Shown here piece by piece: positions 42,270 to 50,328 of a stretch of 50,800 nucleotides of DNA (its first letter is position 1; each line of letters begins with the position of its first letter). The position numbers and the translations under genes were made by a program. Origin of the DNA: a delta proteobacterium ML8_F1 (GTDB lineage Bacteria; Bacillota; Clostridia; Peptostreptococcales; Acidaminobacteraceae); NCBI GenBank assembly GCA_002029975.1, contig LQBE01000019.1, forward strand, positions 69,311-120,110, in the 5' to 3' direction. Under the pieces are notes generated by a model. The model made no database searches. It was not told the DNA's origin and saw only the letters and a program-made list of their open reading frames with translations.

Positions 42270-43313
42270 TCAAAGAATAATGCCGCCGCCCAGGAGCCGG
42301 TCCTTTTCATAGAATACCATGGATTGTCCGGGCGTCACCGCCCGCTGGGGCTTATCGAAGACCACCCTTGCCTTGTCCCCTTCGGTTGTGACAAGGCAGG
42401 GCGCCCCTTCGTGGGCGTAGCGGATTTTTCCGCTCACCCGGGTGGGGTTTTCAAATCCGGGGGTCCGGGAGATAAAGTTCACCTCGTTGAGGATGAGTTC
42501 TTTCCTGTACAGGGCTTCATCGGGTCCGAGGACGACTTCCCGGGTCCCGGGGCGGATTTCAAGGACATACATGGGCCTGCCAAAACTTCTGCCCAGCCCC
42601 TTTCTCTGGCCGATGGTATAGTGGACGATTCCCCGGTGGGGGCCCAGGTCTTCCCCTTCGGTTGAAATGAAGCGGCCCTTTCCCTCGTCTATCCCCTGCT
42701 CTTTGAGATACCTTCCGTAATCATTGTCTTCGATGAAGCAGATCTCCTGGGAGTCCTTTTTTTGATGCAGGGGCAGGCCAAGGGTTTTCACCAGGTTTCT
42801 GAGCTCCTCCTTGGAGTCCACCTCCCCCAGGGGCGTCAGAATATGCCTGAGCCGCTCCTGGTCAAGATTGTAAAACATGTAGGTCTGGTCCTTTTCACGA
42901 AACCGCGGCAGACGCACTTCGATTTCGCCTTCAGTGTTTTCAAGCAGCCTCACATAGTGACCGGTCGCCAGGTAGTAGGCCCCCAGACGCCGGGTCTCCT
43001 CTAAGAGAGCCCCGAACTTGATATGCCGGTTGCAGGCCACACAGGGATTGGGAGTCAGTCCCCGGGCATAGGCTCTGACAAAATAATCCGTGACATGCCG
43101 CTTGAAGGGTTCTGAAAGGTCCACCACCCGGGCCTCGATGCCCAGAGCCCCAGCCACCTTCAAAAAATCTTGGTGAGCCTCCTCCCCCACTCCGGGGGCC
43201 ACCCGCATGTGAAGACCTGTGACCCGGTATCCCTGGTCTAAAAGCATCATGGCGACAGCAGTGGAGTCCACCCCGCCGCTCATCGCCACGACGGCGACTT
43301 TTTTATCTAACAT
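42270..43313 (-). CDS. mnmA: tRNA-specific 2-thiouridylase MnmA
   Basis: A 347-residue enzyme adding sulfur to U34 of tRNA for Lys, Glu and Gln. The PP-loop SGGVDST is near residues 12-18. The catalytic cysteines are in NPCVACNRHIKFG and SQEICFIED. Sulfur comes from the cysteine desulfurase two genes upstream. Neighbouring nifS-iscU-mnmA supports that supply line. Confidence 0.95.
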   Translation of the reverse strand: MLDKKVAVVAMSGGVDSTAVAMMLLDQGYRVTGLHMRVAPGVGEEAHQDFLKVAGALGIEARVVDLSEPFKRHVTDYFVRAYARGLTPNPCVACNRHIKFGALLEETRRLGAYYLATGHYVRLLENTEGEIEVRLPRFREKDQTYMFYNLDQERLRHILTPLGEVDSKEELRNLVKTLGLPLHQKKDSQEICFIEDNDYGRYLKEQGIDEGKGRFISTEGEDLGPHRGIVHYTIGQRKGLGRSFGRPMYVLEIRPGTREVVLGPDEALYRKELILNEVNFISRTPGFENPTRVSGKIRYAHEGAPCLVTTEGDKARVVFDKPQRAVTPGQSMVFYEKDRLLGGGIIL

Positions 43314-43333
43314 GATTCACCTCTTTGCGCCAA

Positions 43334-43783
43334 TTAAAACTCCAACTGGACGAGATCATGGTCATGATGTCCGTCCTCCTCGGGGTCGAAGCCCTCGAGA
43401 GCCTCGTAGACCTTGCCGGATTTGTTGGCATAATCAAGAATTGCGGCCTTGAGGGCCTGTTCTGCCAGGACAGAGCAGTGGATTTTCACCGCCGGCAGTC
43501 CGCCCAAGGCCTCAAGCACCTCCTTGTTGGTGAGCTTGAGGGCTTCAGTGACCGTCTTGCCCTTGATCATCACCGTGGCGATGGAGCTCGACGCAATGGC
43601 GGAACCACAGCCGAAGGTCTTGAATTTGATGTCTGTGATGACCTCCCTCTCGTCTATGAGAAGGTATATTTTCATAATGTCCCCGCAGGAAACGTTGCCC
43701 ACTTCCCCCACGCCACTGGCATTGGGGATTTCCCCCACATTCCGGGGATTCATGAAGTGGTCCATTACTTTTTCAGAATACAT
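43334..43783 (-). CDS. iscU: Fe-S cluster scaffold protein NifU/IscU
   Basis: A 149-residue IscU-type scaffold. The three cluster cysteines are present in NVSCGD, FGCGSAIA and KIHCSVLA. It ends with a short acidic and His-rich tail. It receives sulfur from NifS and assembles clusters for other proteins. Its start shares one base with the nifS stop (TAATG). Confidence 0.94.
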   Translation of the reverse strand: MYSEKVMDHFMNPRNVGEIPNASGVGEVGNVSCGDIMKIYLLIDEREVITDIKFKTFGCGSAIASSSIATVMIKGKTVTEALKLTNKEVLEALGGLPAVKIHCSVLAEQALKAAILDYANKSGKVYEALEGFDPEEDGHHDHDLVQLEF

Positions 43784-44967
43784 TATTGCCGTCCTCCTTC
43801 CGCGGCCTCGTAAAGGGGAGACATCTCCCGGAGCCGCTGTATGACAGCAGGGAGCTTTTCGATGACATAGTCCACATCCGCTTCAGTGGTGAAATCCCCC
43901 ACGGACAGTCTCAAGGAGCCATTGGTATACTCGTGGGACAAGCCGATGGCCATGAGGACATGGGAGGGATCGAGGGAGCCCGAGGTGCAGGCACTGCCGC
44001 TCGAGGCCGCCACACCCAGGTGGTCGAGCATGAGAATCATGGCCTCGCCCTCGACATATTTAAAGCACAGGTTGATGTTGCCCGGGTGGCGCATCGTCGG
44101 GTGGCCGTTGTAGACCACCTCTGGAATCGCCGCCAACAGACCGTCCTTCAACCGCTCTCTGAGAGCGGTGAGTTTTTCAATGTGTTCCTCAAGGTTTTCC
44201 CCGGCAAGCCGTGCCGCTTCACCGAAGCCCACGATTCCCGCGATATTCTCCGTTCCGGCCCGGCGTTTGTTCTCCTGGGCGCCCCCGTGGATGAAGGGGG
44301 TGATTCTTGTCCCCTGCCTGACATACAAGGCACCGACACCCTTTGGTCCGTAGATCTTGTGAGCCGACAGACTCAGCAGATCGATCCGGTCCTCATTGAC
44401 GTCAATGGGCACATTCCCGAGGGCCTGGACCGCATCGGTGTGGAAGAGGACCCCCTTTTCCCTGGCGATTGTGCCGATTGCTCTGATGGGCTGCATGGTG
44501 CCGATTTCATTGTTGATGTACATGATGGAAATCAGGATAGTCTGGGGGGTGATGGCTTCTTCAAGAGTCTTCAAATCAATCATCCCCTGGGCATCCACAT
44601 CCAGGTAGGTGACCTCGAAGCCGTTTTTCTCAAGATACTCACAGGTGTGAAGAATGGCATGGTGTTCTATTTTCGTGGTAATCAGGTGGTTTCCCCTGCC
44701 CTTGGCTTTCAAGTCGTAGGCCACGGATTTGAGAGCCCAGTTGTCGGCCTCCGTGCCGCCTGCAGTGAAAAAGATTTCCGAAGGCCTGGCCCCGATAAGC
44801 TGGGCAATCTGCTCCCTGGCCTTTTCAAGGGCGCTCTTGGAAGCTCTGCCCACTTCATAGATGCTCGAGGCGTTGCCGTAATATTCGCTGAAATAGGGCA
44901 GCATGGCCTCGACGACAGCGGGTTTTACAGGGGTGGTGGCTGAATAATCCAGATAGACTTTTTTCAT
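43783..44967 (-). CDS. nifS: Cysteine desulfurase (NifS/IscS family)
   Basis: A 394-residue PLP enzyme removing sulfur from cysteine. It has the start VYLDYSATTPV, the PLP lysine in SAHKIYGPKG and the active cysteine in SGSACTSGSLDPSH. The start is ATG 44967, overlapping the iscR stop (ATGA). A longer in-frame extension lies inside iscR and is rejected. It serves both cluster assembly (IscU) and tRNA thiolation (MnmA). Confidence 0.95.
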   Translation of the reverse strand: MKKVYLDYSATTPVKPAVVEAMLPYFSEYYGNASSIYEVGRASKSALEKAREQIAQLIGARPSEIFFTAGGTEADNWALKSVAYDLKAKGRGNHLITTKIEHHAILHTCEYLEKNGFEVTYLDVDAQGMIDLKTLEEAITPQTILISIMYINNEIGTMQPIRAIGTIAREKGVLFHTDAVQALGNVPIDVNEDRIDLLSLSAHKIYGPKGVGALYVRQGTRITPFIHGGAQENKRRAGTENIAGIVGFGEAARLAGENLEEHIEKLTALRERLKDGLLAAIPEVVYNGHPTMRHPGNINLCFKYVEGEAMILMLDHLGVAASSGSACTSGSLDPSHVLMAIGLSHEYTNGSLRLSVGDFTTEADVDYVIEKLPAVIQRLREMSPLYEAAEGGRQ

Positions 44968-45419
44968 GATGAAGCTCCTTCCGATGGGGATTGTATTGTT
45001 TTCAGGTTGAGATGATCGTTGACCATGTCCTGAAGAGTGATTCCTTCTACGACCTGGGTGACACTCTGATGAATGTCCTCCCACACCCTTCGGGTGACAC
45101 ATTCTCCGGACTTAGAACAGTGCTGGTGGTGACCCTTCGAGACGCAGGCCACGGGAGCCAGGGTCCCTTCCAGAATGTTGAGGACCGTCCCCACGGTGAT
45201 TTTATCAGGAGGAACCTTCAGAACATACCCCCCCTGGGCACCCCGGATACTGCTGACCAGGCCCTCTTTCCTGAGCAGCGCAAAAAGCTGCTCGAGATAA
45301 CTCAGGGAAATGTCCTGCCTCACAGAAATATGGGACAGGGAAACCGGCCCCTCTCCATAGTGCAGGGCCAGATCAAACATGGCTTTGACGCCGTAGCGTC
45401 CCTTAGTCGACAATCTCAT
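44964..45419 (-). CDS. iscR: Rrf2/IscR family transcriptional regulator
   Basis: A 151-residue Rrf2 regulator. The winged helix begins MRLSTKGRYGVKAMFDLA. Three cysteines in VACVSKGHHQHC and SGEC match the [2Fe-2S] site of IscR-like proteins rather than the cysteine-poor CymR. With a bound cluster it would sense Fe-S status and control its own operon (iscR-nifS-iscU-mnmA). Its promoter carries a large inverted repeat. Confidence 0.9.
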   Translation of the reverse strand: MRLSTKGRYGVKAMFDLALHYGEGPVSLSHISVRQDISLSYLEQLFALLRKEGLVSSIRGAQGGYVLKVPPDKITVGTVLNILEGTLAPVACVSKGHHQHCSKSGECVTRRVWEDIHQSVTQVVEGITLQDMVNDHLNLKTIQSPSEGASS

Positions 45420-45442
45420 GGTCTGTCACCTCAATTCCAAGT

Positions 45443-45493
45443 ACTTTACTGTGGATTCTGCTTCAGTATAGTATACCCTAGTAAAGTTGTCAA
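45443..45493 (-). promoter_or_regulatory. Strong promoter and candidate operator of the iscR operon
   Basis: On the minus strand a perfect TTGACA (45488-45493) and TATACT (45465-45470) are 17 bp apart. The 8-mer ACTTTACT (45443-45450) and its inverse AGTAAAGT (45480-45487) flank the -10 and could bind the regulator, as would be expected for IscR autoregulation. Confidence 0.7.
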
Positions 45494-45527
45494 GATTAAA
45501 GGCCGAAAAAAATCGGAACTTAACCCC

Positions 45528-45560
45528 AAAAAAACCGGCTTCTCGAAAACGAGGAGCCGG
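45528..45560 (-). terminator. Terminator after the PrcB_C lipoprotein gene
   Basis: An 11-bp stem with one mismatch (45535-45545 with 45550-45560) and a 4-nt loop. On the minus strand it runs into seven T residues (45528-45534). Confidence 0.85.
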
Positions 45561-45582
45561 GACATTTGTTGTGCTGTGGTTT

Positions 45583-46698
45583 TCACGGTGCAAAGCGTAT
45601 GATCACATGGCGATGGTACTCATCGGTATAGCCGTCGAAGGTATAGCTTTCATCCATTTTCAGATGGTCCACAGGGACAAGGGATTCATCAAACCAGTAG
45701 AGCTTGTCAGAAAAACGGTGAACATCCACGTAGGCCATGCCCTGATAGACGCCGCTTTGAGTCCAGGTCTCTTCTTCATGGTGCCGGGGCGCCGGCGCCG
45801 GTTTGATATCGAGAACCTCCCAGTGACTGCCCCCGTCGTCCAGATATCTGACGGCTGCCGCCGAATAGTCCTTAAGGGAGACCCCTGAGCTGTTCTCCGA
45901 AGCCAGGGGATAACTGAAGACCACAAATCCCTCGGGGACTTCGTCGGTCTGCACTTCAATGAAATTGCCGTCGATGCGGCCGACGTAGATGCCTTTCAAA
46001 ACCCCGCCCTCCTGGGGCAGGCGGTAGTCATCGAGTATCCACTGGTCCTGGCTGTTGCGGTACAGGGTCACCTCCAGATGCTCCCCTTCTGGCACCACCT
46101 GGCTGATATCCATGGTCTTGTCTGTCAGTCTCAGGGCCATGAAGACCCCGGCAAAGGGCTCCTCGAGGATTTCAATCTCCACGGAGTTGCCGTCAATTGC
46201 CCCGACATACCGACCCTCGAGATTTTCATGGCGCCCGGTCTCCAGAGGGACCTCCGGGGCGGACAGTGCCGCTTCCATGGACCGCTCCAGGGGATCGACG
46301 ATTTCAATCAGCAGGGTGGGATAGGTCAGGACCTGGGCGGTCATTTCCCCTTCACCCGGAGGATTGATCCTGCCTTCAAAAAGCACCAGGCTGTCGTTTT
46401 CCTCAACCTTTTCCAGAGTGATCTGATAGCCGGCTGTGGGCATTTCTCCCGCTGAAAACAGGAGATAATCCTGGTCAAATTCACTGGATGAGAAAAAATG
46501 GGTGCCGTAGCTTCGCCGATGTTCTTCATACCAGTTTCGGGCATTCTCCCCCTCAAGGGCTTCAGGACCGATGATTTCATAGGCAATCTCCGGGACCTGG
46601 GTTTTTGCCGGCGGTTCTTCAGGTTTTGACTGACAGGCCATAAGGCCGGCTGCGGCCATGATCAATCCCATGGCAATAATCCAAATTTTCTTGTTCAA
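45583..46698 (-). CDS. Lipoprotein with PrcB_C domain, function unknown
   Basis: A lipoprotein of about 371 residues. The signal peptide ends LMAC (cysteine 22), a good lipobox. Residues of about 75-135 match the PrcB C-terminal domain pattern (FSAGEMPTAGYQITL, later VLTYPTLLIEI). Two related segments then follow, GRYVGAIDGNSVEIE and GIYVGRIDGNFIEVQ. The protein would sit on the outer face of the membrane, possibly aiding a protease, as the domain's name suggests. I prefer TTG 46698 as start, as GAAGG lies 8-9 nt upstream. It is divergent from the ABC importer. Confidence 0.75.
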   Translation of the reverse strand: MNKKIWIIAMGLIMAAAGLMACQSKPEEPPAKTQVPEIAYEIIGPEALEGENARNWYEEHRRSYGTHFFSSSEFDQDYLLFSAGEMPTAGYQITLEKVEENDSLVLFEGRINPPGEGEMTAQVLTYPTLLIEIVDPLERSMEAALSAPEVPLETGRHENLEGRYVGAIDGNSVEIEILEEPFAGVFMALRLTDKTMDISQVVPEGEHLEVTLYRNSQDQWILDDYRLPQEGGVLKGIYVGRIDGNFIEVQTDEVPEGFVVFSYPLASENSSGVSLKDYSAAAVRYLDDGGSHWEVLDIKPAPAPRHHEEETWTQSGVYQGMAYVDVHRFSDKLYWFDESLVPVDHLKMDESYTFDGYTDEYHRHVIIRFAP

Positions 46699-46798
46699 TC
46701 TGATCACCTTCCCATACTTGGACGAATCCCTGTGCCCCTGAGTTCCCGGTTTGTGAAAAGATTAACCCGCAAAATTCACGTGATGTCCTTCTCAACCG

Positions 46799-46832
46799 TT
46801 GACTTGGAGAAGAGATTTCTATACACTGTATA
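46799..46832 (+). promoter_or_regulatory. Promoter of the ABC importer operon with overlapping palindrome
   Basis: TTGACT (46799-46804), 17 bp, and TACACT (46822-46827) form a promoter about 50 bp before the substrate-binding gene. The -10 lies inside a 13-bp palindrome TATACACTGTATA (46820-46832), a candidate operator. Confidence 0.5.
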
Positions 46833-46833
46833 T

Positions 46834-46857
46834 GTTATTGATAACGATTATTGATTA
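46834..46857 (+). promoter_or_regulatory. Fur-box-like site with direct repeat before the ABC importer
   Basis: TTATTGAT occurs twice with a 13-bp period (46835-46842 and 46848-46855). The core TGATAACGATTATTGA resembles the Fur 7-1-7 motif (12 of 16 by my alignment). It lies at about the transcription start, a repressor-like position. A Fur-family gene is in this window. Confidence 0.4.
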
Positions 46858-46875
46858 CAAGGAGGAATACCCGAT

Positions 46876-47862
46876 ATGAAATCCATTAAACCCCTGTTGC
46901 TGAGTGTCCTGGCCCTCAGTCTGATTCTTGCAGGCTGTCAGAATGAAGAGGCTGCCGATACGGTGCCGGAAGAATCTGTCACGGTCAATCTCACCCTCTC
47001 GATGTCCGCCAATGCCATACCCTATCTGTATATCATGGAGGAGGACACCCTTGGCGAGGACTTTGACTTGAATGCCCAGATCCACATCACCCGGGAGGAA
47101 GCCACCGCAAAAATCTTGAAAAAAGATGTCCAAGGCTCTATGATGAGTGTACAGGAATCTGCCAATATATTCAACAAGGGCCTCCCGGTAGTTTTGGTCA
47201 ATGCCACCTACGGAGCCAGCTTTTTTCTGATTAGTGAAAATGAAGCCATCAATACCTATGAGGATCTGAGGGACAGGGTGATCTGGACCTCCATGAAGGG
47301 GGGGCCTGTGGCCTTTACCATGAATCAGCTGATTCTCAACCAGACTTCCCTTGATCCGGAAAAAGACCTGAGCTACCAGTTCATGGCCTTCGGCGAACTC
47401 ACCAACCTAATCCTCAATGACCTCAAGGATATCGAGGTCTACAGCCTCAGGGACCCCTATGTTTCCCAGATTCTCGCCGAAAAACCCCAGGCCCGGATTA
47501 TTCTGAACTTTGACGAGGAATGGGAGAAGGCCTTTGGCAACCGCATTCCCAATTCAGGTCTTGCCATGGACAGGGATTTCATTGACACCCATCCGGAATT
47601 CATTACTGCCTTGAATGAGGCGTACAAGGAAGCCATCGACTGGATGAATGACAATCCCGGGGAAGCCGCCGCTCTGGGTTCGAAATACCTCAAGGGGCAA
47701 AGCGAGGCCATCCTGCGCTCCTCGATTGAAAACCTCAACCTGAGCTTGATGGAAGGGGCGGTTGAAGAACAGTTGAAGGATTACATCGGCCTATGGCTGG
47801 CCTTCAATCCTGAAATGGTGGGCTCAAAAATGCCCCTAGACGAATTTTATCACCTGGATTAG
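46876..47862 (+). CDS. ABC importer substrate-binding lipoprotein (NitT/TauT type)
   Basis: A 328-residue extracytoplasmic binding protein. The signal peptide ends ILAGC (cysteine 21). The body has the NMT1/NitT-TauT layout, with a hinge segment VNATYGASFFLIS and the ATAKILKKDV region. Family members bind nitrate, sulfonates, thiamine precursors and others, so the substrate is open. It is the first gene of a three-gene operon and has a strong GGAGG. Confidence 0.85.
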   Translation: MKSIKPLLLSVLALSLILAGCQNEEAADTVPEESVTVNLTLSMSANAIPYLYIMEEDTLGEDFDLNAQIHITREEATAKILKKDVQGSMMSVQESANIFNKGLPVVLVNATYGASFFLISENEAINTYEDLRDRVIWTSMKGGPVAFTMNQLILNQTSLDPEKDLSYQFMAFGELTNLILNDLKDIEVYSLRDPYVSQILAEKPQARIILNFDEEWEKAFGNRIPNSGLAMDRDFIDTHPEFITALNEAYKEAIDWMNDNPGEAAALGSKYLKGQSEAILRSSIENLNLSLMEGAVEEQLKDYIGLWLAFNPEMVGSKMPLDEFYHLD

Positions 47863-47877
47863 AAAGGGTTTGACCTC

Positions 47878-48633
47878 ATGTCGAAAATCACGCTCCACAA
47901 AAGCAGCTATACCTCTGCCCTGGTCTTTCTCGGTCTGTGGCAGCTGGCCTCATTTTTCACCTCCCCGGTTATCCTTCCCGCTCCCGGTGTGGTCCTGTGG
48001 GGAATGGGGACCTATCTCACAGACAGCGCCTTTTATGCGGACCTGGGGGTAACTGTTTTCAGAGGCTCTGCTGCCTACCTCCTCTCCGCCGCCGCTGCCA
48101 TGGTTCTGGCTTTCATCATCCACTATTCAAAGACCTTTGAGAGGATATTCTATCCCTATCTTCTGGCGCTGCAGGTGATTCCAAGGATTTCCTGGATTCT
48201 GCTGGCCATGATCTGGTTTCCCTTGAATTCTCAGATTGTCATCTTCATCATCCTGATGACCATCCTGCCGGTCATCACCATCAATACCCTGGAGGGTCTC
48301 AAGGGAATCGACGGTTCTCTCCTGGAAATGGCCCGGGTTTTCAAAATCAAAAAAAGCAAAATCACCACGGGGATTATCCTCCCGGGAATATCCTCCCATG
48401 TTTTTTCAGGGCTGAAGGTCGCCATGGGCATCACCTGGAAAACCGTGGTCATGGCGGAACTGCTCACGGTGCAAAACGGTCTGGGGGCGGAAATGGCCTA
48501 TGCGAAGACCTCCTTTTCAACGGACCGAATCCTGAGCCTCACCCTGATGATTGTCATGATCGGACTGCTTTTCCAGAAGCTGCTGCTGGGGCTGGAACGT
48601 CATTTTGAAAGGTGGAAATACAACCATGGATAA
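47878..48633 (+). CDS. ABC importer permease (NitT/TauT type)
   Basis: A 251-residue membrane protein with about six hydrophobic segments. The EAA loop that contacts the ATPase is visible as LEMARVFKIKKSKITTGIILPG near residues 150-170 (shown partly). It begins 15 nt after the binding-protein stop and overlaps the ATPase gene by 8 nt. Confidence 0.88.
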   Translation: MSKITLHKSSYTSALVFLGLWQLASFFTSPVILPAPGVVLWGMGTYLTDSAFYADLGVTVFRGSAAYLLSAAAAMVLAFIIHYSKTFERIFYPYLLALQVIPRISWILLAMIWFPLNSQIVIFIILMTILPVITINTLEGLKGIDGSLLEMARVFKIKKSKITTGIILPGISSHVFSGLKVAMGITWKTVVMAELLTVQNGLGAEMAYAKTSFSTDRILSLTLMIVMIGLLFQKLLLGLERHFERWKYNHG

Positions 48634-49417
48634 GATACAGCTGGTCAATATCACCAAGAGTTACCAGGAGCTGCCGGTGCTTGAAGATTTCACCCTTTCC
48701 CTGCCCCACAAGGAAATCACCTGTATTGTGGGGCCTTCAGGCTGCGGCAAGACCACCCTGCTTAATATCCTGGCAGGGCTTGAGGTCCAGGATAAGGGGC
48801 AAGTCAGAAACCTTGACAAGGACCTTATCAGCTATGTCTTCCAGGAACCGAGGCTCCTCCCCTGGAAAACCGCCGAGGATAATTTGAAATTTGTTCTAAG
48901 GGACAAGGTCGCCCCCCTCAAACTGGACCACTACGTCAAGGAGTGGCTGGACAAGGTGGAGCTGCTCCCCTTCAAAGATTATTATCCCAGACAGATGTCC
49001 GGCGGCATGATGCAGCGTCTGGCCCTGGCCCGGGCCTTCGCTCTGCCCAGCGATGTTCTGCTCATGGATGAGCCCTTCAAGGGGCTTGACGCCCCCCTGC
49101 GTCACAAGATGCTTGAGCTCACCCGGAAACTCTGGGGAGAGGAAAACAAAACCATTATCTTTGTCACCCACGACATCCAGGAATCTCTGCTCATCGGCCA
49201 CCGGGTCATCGCCCTGAGCACGAGGCCCGCCAGGATCCTCGATGACATTAAGGTGGATATCGCCGTAAGGGACCGGAAAATCGGATGTGTCAAGCTCGCC
49301 CGGGTGGAAGGCTATCTGTACGACCTGATTGAACATGGGTCCCTGGGCCTCTCCAATTGTCCGAGAATCACCCAGATCAAAGAACGCTACTATGACTCAC
49401 ACCAGTGCAAAGCATAA
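48626..49417 (+). CDS. ABC importer ATP-binding protein (NitT/TauT type)
   Basis: A 263-residue ATPase with Walker A GPSGCGKTT, signature MSGGMMQRLALARA, Walker B VLLMDEPFKGLDA and the H-loop THD. I use ATG 48626 with AAGGTGG upstream and reject the start seven codons earlier. The signature is slightly variant (MSGGM for LSGGM), which is common in this group. It completes the SBP-permease-ATPase set. Confidence 0.92.
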   Translation: MDKIQLVNITKSYQELPVLEDFTLSLPHKEITCIVGPSGCGKTTLLNILAGLEVQDKGQVRNLDKDLISYVFQEPRLLPWKTAEDNLKFVLRDKVAPLKLDHYVKEWLDKVELLPFKDYYPRQMSGGMMQRLALARAFALPSDVLLMDEPFKGLDAPLRHKMLELTRKLWGEENKTIIFVTHDIQESLLIGHRVIALSTRPARILDDIKVDIAVRDRKIGCVKLARVEGYLYDLIEHGSLGLSNCPRITQIKERYYDSHQCKA

Positions 49418-49447
49418 AAAAAGCGATGTCAATCATCGCTTTTTTTT
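49416..49447. terminator. Bidirectional terminator between the ABC operon and the membrane-protein gene
   Basis: A hairpin with a GC core (GCGATG/CATCGC), flanked by A and T runs (stem 49416-49428 with 49434-49446). It can stop transcription from both sides. The ABC stop codon and the last codons of the minus-strand gene lie within it. Confidence 0.85.
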
Positions 49448-49618
49448 CTTTTTCAGATGGTGACCCAGGGGAATCATAAAGAAGATACAGCCCAGGACAA
49501 AGGCCATTCCCCCAAAGGCCGAGAGGGGGTCTTTATGAACTAGGCCGTGAAAGGTATAGGCCAGACTCCCCAAAAGAAAGAACAGCCAGCCCATCAGATT
49601 AAGCAGTATCTCCTTCAT
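49433..49618 (-). CDS. Small membrane protein, function unknown
   Basis: A 61-residue protein with two hydrophobic segments (about 4-22 and 34-52) and a Lys/Arg tail (KKKKKR), so both ends probably face the cytoplasm. The start overlaps the HAD gene's stop (ATGA), suggesting translational coupling. Its Lys-rich end is written by the T-run of the shared terminator. I do not recognise the family. Confidence 0.6.
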   Translation of the reverse strand: MKEILLNLMGWLFFLLGSLAYTFHGLVHKDPLSAFGGMAFVLGCIFFMIPLGHHLKKKKKR

Positions 49619-50328
49619 AATTTTTCGAGGACCCCTTTCAACTCCTCTACCTTGTGAATAACGAAGAGGGCCTCATCCTCCATTTTCTCAAAATCATTGT
49701 ACCGGGCCTGGATGCCGACAAAGGGCACCCCGGCGTTTTGTGCGAATTTGAAATCATTGAAGCTGTCTCCGACAATGAGCATCTCTTTGAGCTCAATGCC
49801 CACCCGCCTGGAAAATTTCAGGGCGTGTTCCGGATGGGGCTTGGGCCGGGTGACGCCGTCATCCACCCCGACATAATCAAAGTAGTCTAAGATGCCGGAC
49901 TGCTTCAGTCCCTTATAGGTTGAACCCCAGGTATCTGCCGTGGCGATACCTAAAGCATACCCTCTGGCTTTCAAAAATTCAAGGATTTCCGACACACCTT
50001 CCAGGAGCTGCACCTGCTCCGCTGCTTCTAAGGCGACCTCTTCAAACAGTGCCATGAGCTCTGAGGCGATTCCGGGCTTGCCCGGGAAAAGGATGTCCCC
50101 CCAGGCCCTTGTCAACTCATGGGTGGACAGATACTGGGAAGGGGATTCCTTTTCAAAAGCCTCCTCCCCGTACCCCGAGTAGGCTTTGAGGGCACCGAGC
50201 TGCTCGGAAGTCACCCCATAGCGCTCAGAGAGCCTTTTGAACAGTTTGCCCATGATGTCATGCCAAAGGGTTTCAAACTCGAATAAGGTCCCGTCCTTGT
50301 CGAAGAGAATCCCCTTAAACCGTGTCAT
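49615..50328 (-). CDS. HAD family phosphatase (phosphoglycolate-phosphatase-like)
   Basis: A 237-residue HAD hydrolase. The nucleophile motif LFDKDGTL is at about residues 8-15; the motif III lysine and GDSFNDFKFA (motif IV) are in the C-terminal half. A helical cap domain lies between. Substrate likely a small phosphate ester. It overlaps the upstream gene by 14 nt. Confidence 0.88.
   Translation of the reverse strand: MTRFKGILFDKDGTLFEFETLWHDIMGKLFKRLSERYGVTSEQLGALKAYSGYGEEAFEKESPSQYLSTHELTRAWGDILFPGKPGIASELMALFEEVALEAAEQVQLLEGVSEILEFLKARGYALGIATADTWGSTYKGLKQSGILDYFDYVGVDDGVTRPKPHPEHALKFSRRVGIELKEMLIVGDSFNDFKFAQNAGVPFVGIQARYNDFEKMEDEALFVIHKVEELKGVLEKL

Noticed and set aside
42251-42275. 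Inverted repeat CTTTGAA/TTCAAAG as the mnmA terminator
   Set aside because: Weak 7-bp AT-rich stem without a T-run; may act elsewhere, but not a convincing terminator.
43783-45102. nifS start far upstream of 44967
   Set aside because: The extra residues are encoded inside iscR in another frame and lack similarity to cysteine desulfurases.
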